This document shows, piece by piece, positions 57,221 to 64,000 of a stretch of DNA of 64,000 nt. The stretch is taken from the NCBI RefSeq assembly GCF_037975245.1, contig NC_092570.1, positions 11,077,001 to 11,141,000 on the forward strand, written 5' to 3'. Both the position numbers and the translations under genes were made by a program. The first letter of the stretch is position 1. Every line of letters starts with the position of its first letter. Under the pieces are notes generated by a model. That model saw only the letters and a program-made list of their open reading frames with translations. It did no database searches and was not told the DNA's origin. This DNA comes from Apostichopus japonicus. Taxonomy: Eukaryota; Echinodermata; Holothuroidea; Aspidochirotida; Stichopodidae.

Positions 57221-58403
57221 AATCTTCAGTACCGATCAAAAGAATATGTGATACCGATCAATCGAATGTTCGGAACCGATCAATCGAATGTTCGGTACCG
57301 AACAATCGAATGTGTACTATCGTTAAATCGAATGTTCGGTACCGATCAATCGAATGTGCGATACCGATCAATCGAATGTTCGGTACCGATCAATCGAATG
57401 TGCGATACCGATCAATCGAATGTTCGGTACCGATCGATCGAATGTGTGATACCGATCAATCGAATGTGCGGTACCTATCAATCGAATGTGCGGAACCGAT
57501 TAATCGAATGTTCGGTACCGATCCAAAGAATATGTGATACCGATCAATCGAATGTGTACTATCGTTAAATCGAATGTTCGGTACCGATCAATCGAATGTG
57601 CGATACCGATCAATCGAATGTTCGGTACCGATCAAACCAACGTTCGGTACCGAACAATCGAATGTGTACTATCGTTCAATCGAATGTTCGGTACCGATCA
57701 AACGAATGTGCGATACCGATCAATCGAATGTTCGGTACCGATCGATCGAATGTGTGATACCGATCAATCGAATGTGCGATACCGATCAATCGAATGTTCG
57801 GTATCGATCATTCGAATGTGCAATACCGATCAATCGAATGTTCGGTACCGATCAATCGAATGTGCGGTACCGATCAATCGAATGTTCAATACCGATCAAT
57901 CGAATGTGCAATACCGATCAATCGATTATTCGGTACCGATCAATCAAATATTCGGTACCGATCAATCGAATGTTCGGTACCGATCGATCGAATGTGTGAT
58001 ATCGATCAATCGAACGTGCGATACCGATCAATCGAATGTGCGGTACCGATCAATCGAATGTGCGGAACCGATCAATCGAATGTTCGGTACCGATCAAACC
58101 AACGTTTGGTACCGATCAATCGAATGTGTACTATCGTTAAATCGAATGTGCGGTACCGATCACTCTAATGTGCGGTACCGATTAATCGAATTTTCGGTAC
58201 CGATCAAATGAACGTTCGGTACCGATCAATCGGATGTGTACTATCGTTAAATCGAATGTTCGGTACAGATCAATCGAATGTACGAATTCGATCAATCGAA
58301 TTTTCGGTACCGGTCAATCGAATATGCGGTACCGATCAATCGAATGTTCAATACCGATTAATCGAATGATCGGTACCGATCAATCGAACGTGCGATACCG
58401 ATC
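57221..58403. repeat. Monomer zone with block A/B-like units
   Basis: ACCAACG, CCAAAG and GTGTACTATCG units, typical of the first 10 kb of the window, dominate here. No length-variant marker or internal block was clear. No gene seen. Confidence 0.75.
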
Positions 58404-58970
58404 AATCGAATGTACGGTATCGATCAATCGAATGTGCAATACCAATCAATCGGATGTTCGGTACCGATCGATCGAATGTGTGATACCGATCAATCGAATG
58501 TGCGGTACCGATCAATCGAACGTGCGATACCGATCAATCGAATATTCGGTACCGATTAATCGAATGTTCGGTACCGATAAATCGAATGTGCGATACCGAT
58601 CAATCGAATGTACGGATTCAATCAATCGAATGTTCGGTACCGATAAACCGAATGTGCACTACCGATCAATCGAATGTTCAATACCGATCAATGGAATGTG
58701 CGATACCGATCAATCGAATGTTCGGTACCGATCAATCGAATGTGCGGTACCGATCAATCGAATGTTCAATACCGATCAAACGAATCTTCGGTACCGGTCG
58801 ATAGAATGTGTGATACCGATCAATCGAATGTTCGGTACCGATCAATCGAATGTGCGGTAAAGATCAATCGAATGTGCGGTACCGATTAATCGATTGTTCG
58901 GTACAGATCAAACGAACATTCCGTACCGATCAATCGGATGTGTACTATCGTTAAATCGAATGTTCGGTAC
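58404..58970. repeat. Third copy of the 53-kb segment of block H
   Basis: Matches 52,970-53,536 at a spacing of 5,434 bp (exactly 247 units) and 55,830-56,396 at 2,574 bp (117 units). Small differences are CTTCGGTACCGGTCG here against CTTCGGGACCGGTCG in both block H copies, and GATAAACCG near 58,644 against GATAAATCG. Confidence 0.85.
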
Positions 58971-61180
58971 CGATCAATCGAATGTGTGATACCGATCAAT
59001 CGAATTTTCGGTACTGGTCAATCGAATATGCGTTACCGATCAATCGAATGTTCAATACCGATCAATCGAATGTGCGATACCGATCAATCGAATGTTCGGT
59101 ACCGATCAATCGAATGTGCGATACCGATCAATCGAATCTTCGGAACCGATCAAAAGAATATGTGATACCGATCAATCGAATGTTCGGTACCGATCAATCG
59201 AATGTTCGGTACCGAACAATCGAATGTGTACTATCGTTAAATCGAATAATCGGTACCGATCAATCGAATGTGCGATACCGATCAATCGAATGTTCGGTAC
59301 CGATCAATCGAATGTGCGATACCGATCAATCGAATGTTCGGTTCCGATCGATCGAATGTGTGATACCGATCAATCGAATGTGCGGTACCGATCGATCGAA
59401 TTTGCGATACCGATCACTCTAATGTGCGGTACCGATTAATCGAATGTTCGGTACCGATCAAATGAACGTTCGGTACCGATCAATCGAATGTGTACTATCG
59501 TTAAATCGAATGTTCGGTACCGATCAATCGAATATGCGGATTCGATCAATCGAATGTTCGGTACCGATCAAACCAACGTTCGGTACCGATCAATCGAATG
59601 TGTACTTTCGTTAAATCGAATGTTCGGTACCGATCAATCGAATGTTTGATACCGATCGATCGAATGTGTGATATCGATCAATCGAATGTACGATACCGAT
59701 CAATCGAATGTTAGGTACCGATCAATCGAATGTGCGATACCGATCAATCGAATGTGCGGTACCGATCAATCGAATTTTCAATACCGATCAATCGAATGTG
59801 CAATTCCGATCAATCGATTATTCGGTACCGATCAATCGAATGTTCGGTACCGATCAATCGAATGTTCGATACCGATCGATCGAATGTGTCATACCGTTAT
59901 ATCGAATGTGCGGTACCGATCAATCGAATGTGCGGAACCGATCAATCGAATGTTCGGTACCGATCAAACGAACGTTCGGTACCGATCAATCGAATGTGTT
60001 CTATCATTAAATCGAATGTGCGGTACCGATCACTCTAATGTGCGATACCGATTAATATAATGTTCGGTACCGATCAAATGAACGTTCGGTACCGATCAAT
60101 CGAATGTTCGGTACCGATCGATCGAATGTGTGATACCGATCAATCGAATGAGCGATACCGATCAATCGATTGTTCGGTACCGATCAATCGAATGTGCAAT
60201 ACCGATCAATCGATTATTCGGTACTGATCAGTCGAATGTTCGGTACCGATCAATCGAATGTTCGGTACCGATCGATCGAATGTGTGATACCGATCAATCG
60301 AACGTGCGATACCGATCAATCGAATATTCGGTACCGATCAATCGAATTTTCGGTACCGATCAAACGAAGGTGCGGTACCGATCATTTGAAGGTTCGGTAC
60401 CGATCAATCCAATGTTTGATGCCGATTAATCGAATGTTCGGTACCGATCAATCGATTATTCGGTACCGATCAATCGAATGTTCGGTACCGATCAATCGAA
60501 TGTTCGGTACGATCAATCGAATGTTCGGTACCGATCGATCGAATGTGTGATACCGATCAATCGAACGTGCGATACCGATCAATCGAATATTCGGTACCGA
60601 TCAATCGAATATTCGGTACCGATCAATCGAATATTCGGTACCGATCAATCGAAGGTGCGGTACCGATCAATCGAAGTTGCGGTACCGATCATTTGAAGGT
60701 TTGGTACCGATCAATCGAATGTTTGATACCGATCAATCGAATGTTCGGTACCGATAAATCGAATGTGCGATACCGAACAATCGAATGTTCGGTACCGATC
60801 GATCGAGTGTGCGGTACCCATCAATCGAATGTACGATACTGATCAATCGAATGTTCGGTACCGATCAATCGAATGTTTGATACCGATCAATCGAATGTTC
60901 GGTACCGATCAATCGATTGTTCGGTACCGATCAATCGAATGTGCAATACCGATCAATCGATTATTCGGTACCGATCAATCGAAGGTGCGATACCGATCAT
61001 TTGAAGGTTCGGTACCGATCAATCGAATGTGTGATACCGATCAATCGAATGTGCGGTACCGATCAATCGAATGTTCGGTACCGATCAAACGAACGTTCGG
61101 TACCGATCAATCGAATGTGTACTATCGTTAAATCGAATGTGCGGTACCGATCACTCTAATGTGTGGTACCGATTAATTGA
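58971..61180. repeat. Mixed monomer zone
   Basis: Units of both the early type (CAAAAG, ACCAACG near 59,100-59,580) and the central type (AAGGTGCGG, CATTTGAAGG, GTACTGATCAGTCG near 60,215-60,400). One unit lacks a base at about 60,509 (GGTACGATC). No duplicated block longer than a few units was clear. Confidence 0.75.
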
Positions 61181-61199
61181 ATGTTCGGTACCGATCAAA

Positions 61200-62740
61200 T
61201 AAACGTTCGGTACCGATCAATCGAATGTGTACTATAGTTAAATCGAATGTTCGGTACCGATCACTCGAATGTTCAATACCGATCAATCGAATGTGCAATA
61301 CCGATCAATCGATTATTCGGTACCGATCAATCGAATGTTCGGTACCGATCAATCGAATGTTCGGTACCGATCGATCGAATGTGTGATACCGATCAATCGA
61401 ATGTGCGGTACCGATCAATCGAATGTGCAGAACCGATTAATCGAATGTTCGGTACCGATCAAAGGAACGTTCGGTACCGATCAATCGAATGTGTACTATC
61501 GTTAAATCGAATGTGCGGTACCGATCACTCTAATGTGCGGTACCGATTTATTGAATGTTCGGTACCGATCAAATAAACGTTCGGTACCGATCAATCGAAT
61601 GTGTACTATCGTTAAATCGAATGTGCGGTACCGATCACTCGAATGTTCAATACCGATCATCGAATGTGCAATACCGATCAATCGATTATTGGGTACCGAT
61701 CAATCGAATGTTCGGTACCGATCAATCGAATGTTCCGTACCGATCAATCGAATGTGTGGTACCGATCTATCAAAGGTGCGGTACCGATCATTGGAATGTT
61801 CGGTACCGATCAATCGAATGTTCGGTACCGATCAATCGAAGGTTCGGTACCGATCAATCGAATGTGCGATACCGATTAATCCAATGTTCGGTACCGATAA
61901 ATCGAATGTGCGATACCGATCAGTCGCATGTTCGGTACCGATCAATCGAATGTGCATTACCGATCAATGGAAGGTTCGGTACCGATCAATCGAATGTGCG
62001 GTACCGATCAATCGAATGTTCAATACCGATCAATCGAATGTGCAATACCGATCAATCGATTATTCGGTACCGAACAATCGCAAGTTCGGTACCGATCAAT
62101 CGAATTTTCGGTACCGATCGATCGAATGTGTGATACCGATCAATCGAATGTGCGGTACCGATCAATCGAATGTGCAGAACCGATTAATCGAATGTTCGGT
62201 ACCGATCAAAGGAACGTTCGGTACCGATCATTCGAATGTGTACTATCGTTAAATCGAATGTGCGGTACCGATCACTCTAATGTGCGGTACCGATTTATTG
62301 AATGTTCGGTACCGATCAAATAAACGTTCGGTACCGATCAATCGAATGTGTACTATCGTTAAATCGAATGTGCGGTACCGATCACTCGAATGTTCAATAC
62401 CGATCATCGAATGTGCAATACCGATCAATCGATTATTGGGTACCGATTAATCGAATGTTCGGTACCGATCAAACGAACGTTCGGTACCGATCAATCGAAT
62501 GTGTACTATCGTTAAATCGAATGTGCGGTACCGATCACTCTAATGTGTGGTACCGATTAATTGAATGTTCGGTACCGATCAAATAAACGTTCGGTACCGA
62601 TCAATCGAATGTGTACTATAGTTAAATCGAATGTTCGGTACCGATCACTCGAATGTTCAATACCGATCAATCGAATGTGCAATACCGATCAATCGATTAT
62701 TCGGTACCGATCAATCGAATGTTCGGTACCGATCAATCGA
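61200..62740. repeat. Block I, first copies (1,384- and 1,098-bp spacings)
   Basis: 61,247 onward matches 62,631 onward (spacing 1,384 bp, 63 units minus 2) and 61,640 onward matches about 62,740 onward (1,098 bp, 50 units minus 2). The missing bases come from 21-bp units with GATCATCGAATG at about 61,657 and 62,404. AAATAAACG and GATTAATTG are frequent here. Confidence 0.85.
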
Positions 62741-64000
62741 ATGTTCAATACCGATCATCGAATGTGCAATACCGATCAATCGATTATTGGGTACCGATCA
62801 ATCGAATGTTCGGTACCGATCAATCGAATGTTCCGTACCGATCAATCGAATGTGTGGTACCGATCAATCAAAGGTGCGGTACCGATCATTGGAATGTTCG
62901 GTACCGATCAATCGAATGTTCGGTACCGATCAATCGAAGGTTCGGTACCGATCAATCGAATGTGCGATACCGATTAATCCAATGTTCGGTACCGATAAAT
63001 CGAATGTGCGATACCGATCAGTCGCATGTTCGGTACCGATCAATCGAATGTGCATTACCGATCAATCGAAGGTTCGGTACCGATCAATCGAATGTGCGGT
63101 ACCGATCAATCGAATGTTCAATACCGATCAATCGAATGTGCAATACCGATCAATCGATTATTCGGTACCGAACAATCGCAAGTTCGGTACCGATCAATCG
63201 AATTTTCGGTACCGATCGATCGAATGTGTGATACCGATCAATCGAATGTTTGATACCGATTAATCGAATGTTCGGTACCGATCAATCGAATGTTCGGTAC
63301 CGATCAATCGAATGTGCGGTACCGATCAATCGAATGTGTGATGTCGATAAATCGAATGTACGATACCGATCAGTCGCATGTTCGGTACCGATCAATCGAA
63401 TGTGTACAATCGTTAAATCGAATGTTCGGTACCGATCAATCGAATGTGTACTATCGTTAAATCGAATGTGCGGTACCGATCACTCGAATGTTCAATACCG
63501 ATCATCGAATGTGCAATACCGATCAATCGATTATTGGGTACCGATCAATCGAATGTTCGGTACCGATCAATCGAATGTTCCGTACCGATCAATCGAATGT
63601 GTGGTACCGATCAATCAAAGGTGCGGTACCGATCATTGGAATGTTCGGTACCGATCAATCGAATGTTCGGTACCGATCAATCGAAGGTTCGGTACCGATC
63701 AATCGAATGTGCGATACCGATTAATCCAATGTTCGGTACCGATAAATCGAATGTGCGATACCGATCAGTCGCATGTTCGGTACCGATCAATCGAATGTGC
63801 ATTACCGATCAATCGAAGGTTCGGTACCGATCAATCGAATGTGCGGTACCGATCAATCGAATGTTCAATACCGATCAATCGAATGTGCAATACCGATCAA
63901 TCGATTATTCGGTACCGAACAATCGCAAGTTCGGTACCGATCAATCGAATTTTCGGTACCGATCGATCGAATGTGTGATACCGATCAATCGAATGTTCGG
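62741..64000. repeat. 747-bp tandem pair at the right end of the window
   Basis: The series from 62,741 recurs from 63,488 at a spacing of 747 bp, 34 units minus 1, the short unit being GATCATCGAATG at about 62,756 and 63,503. The second copy is cut by the window end. The length equals that of the duplication in block G, but unit order and short unit differ, so I treat this as coincidence. Confidence 0.85.

Larger units (their letters stand above)
1..64000. repeat. 22-bp satellite array filling the window
   Basis: Every stretch I read is built from a 22-bp unit, GGTACCGATC followed by AATCGAATGTTC, always in the same orientation; the exact consensus is seen at 59,186-59,207. About 2,900 units fit. 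Each consensus unit holds the 10-bp palindrome TCGGTACCGA (across the unit junction), one GGTACC, one GATC, one TCGA and three CpGs. TACCGAT and CGAATG vary little; the GTTCGG hexamer (GTGCGG, GTGCGA, GTGTGA, GTGCAA, GTTCAA, GTTTGA) and the CAAT tetramer (CGAT, TAAT, AAAT, CACT, CATT, CAAA) vary most. Both window ends lie inside the array, so its true length is unknown. No promoter, terminator, RNA gene, mobile element or origin is visible. Satellite identity is seen directly; a centromeric or heterochromatic role is inference. Confidence 0.98.

Noticed and set aside
1-64000. CRISPR array
   Set aside because: Repeats abut directly with no unique spacers, and the unit period is 22 bp; no cas-like sequence is present.
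1-64000. Telomeric repeat
   Set aside because: The unit is 22 bp, balanced in G and C between strands, with no G-rich strand or TTAGGG-like motif, and contains a palindrome and three CpGs.
1-64000. Bacterial or plasmid iteron origin, or partition-site array
   Set aside because: A 22-bp iteron length is plausible, but thousands of copies in kilobase-scale higher-order blocks, with no rep or par gene, do not fit a replicon.
1-64000. Promoters, ribosome binding sites, terminators, tRNA or rRNA genes
   Set aside because: No stretch departs from the satellite long enough to hold one. AT-rich variants such as ATTATTCGG or TTTTATACC are single-unit changes.
1-64000. Transposon or transposon-internal tandem repeat (foldback or Helitron minisatellite)
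   Set aside because: No terminal inverted repeats, target duplications, orientation switch or coding remnants were seen; both window ends are still inside the array.
42015-64000. Common origin of the 747-bp duplications at 42.0-43.5 kb and 62.7-64.0 kb
   Set aside because: The equal length comes from 34 units with one 21-bp unit in each, but the short units differ (GGTACCAACAATCG against GATCATCGAATG) and so does the order of variants.

Overview
The whole 64-kb window is one uninterrupted tandem array of a 22-bp satellite unit, roughly 2,900 copies head to tail on one strand. The consensus unit reads GGTACCGATC then AATCGAATGTTC; an exact copy lies at 59,186-59,207. I found no unique flanking DNA, transposon, RNA gene, CRISPR array or believable protein gene. 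An array this long, with layered higher-order repeats (HORs), points to constitutive heterochromatin of a eukaryotic chromosome, possibly centromeric or pericentromeric. The species cannot be read from it. The unit is about 45% GC and carries three CpG dinucleotides, well above chance, which argues against a lineage where this array has long been heavily CpG-methylated.

The real content is how diverged units are arranged. Substitutions concentrate in two short parts of the unit (the GTTCGG hexamer and the CAAT inside GATCAATCG), while TACCGAT and CGAATG are nearly fixed. Ordered strings of variants are duplicated as blocks, mostly adjacent and in the same orientation. Main blocks: (a) 1-1,110 repeated at 4,967-6,076; (b) a 1,695-bp block in two apparently identical copies, 1,445-3,139 and 3,140-4,834; (c) 8,757-10,270 repeated at 12,768-14,325; (d) a tandem duplication, 16,169-21,799 and 21,800-27,540, differing by five units; (e) a zone of 300-, 374-, 440- and 330-bp HORs at 28.3-33.4 kb; (f) 35,408-36,718 repeated at 38,464-39,774; (g) 40,931-43,755 repeated at 44,539-47,363, each holding an internal 747-bp duplication; (h) a 2,860-bp tandem duplication, 51,250-54,109 and 54,110-56,860, followed by a 308-bp duplication; (i) 61.2-64.0 kb with 1,384-, 1,098- and 747-bp spacings.

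Rare units of abnormal length (10, 14, 21 or 23 bp) recur at matching places in duplicated blocks and act as lineage markers. They explain every block period I tested that is not a multiple of 22. Many long open frames exist on the plus strand, up to 776 codons, but they are a by-product: the consensus has no plus-strand stop, and because 22 leaves remainder 1 on division by 3, all three frames read the same 22-residue cycle. I annotate none as a gene. All comparisons were made by eye, so block edges are accurate to about one or two units.
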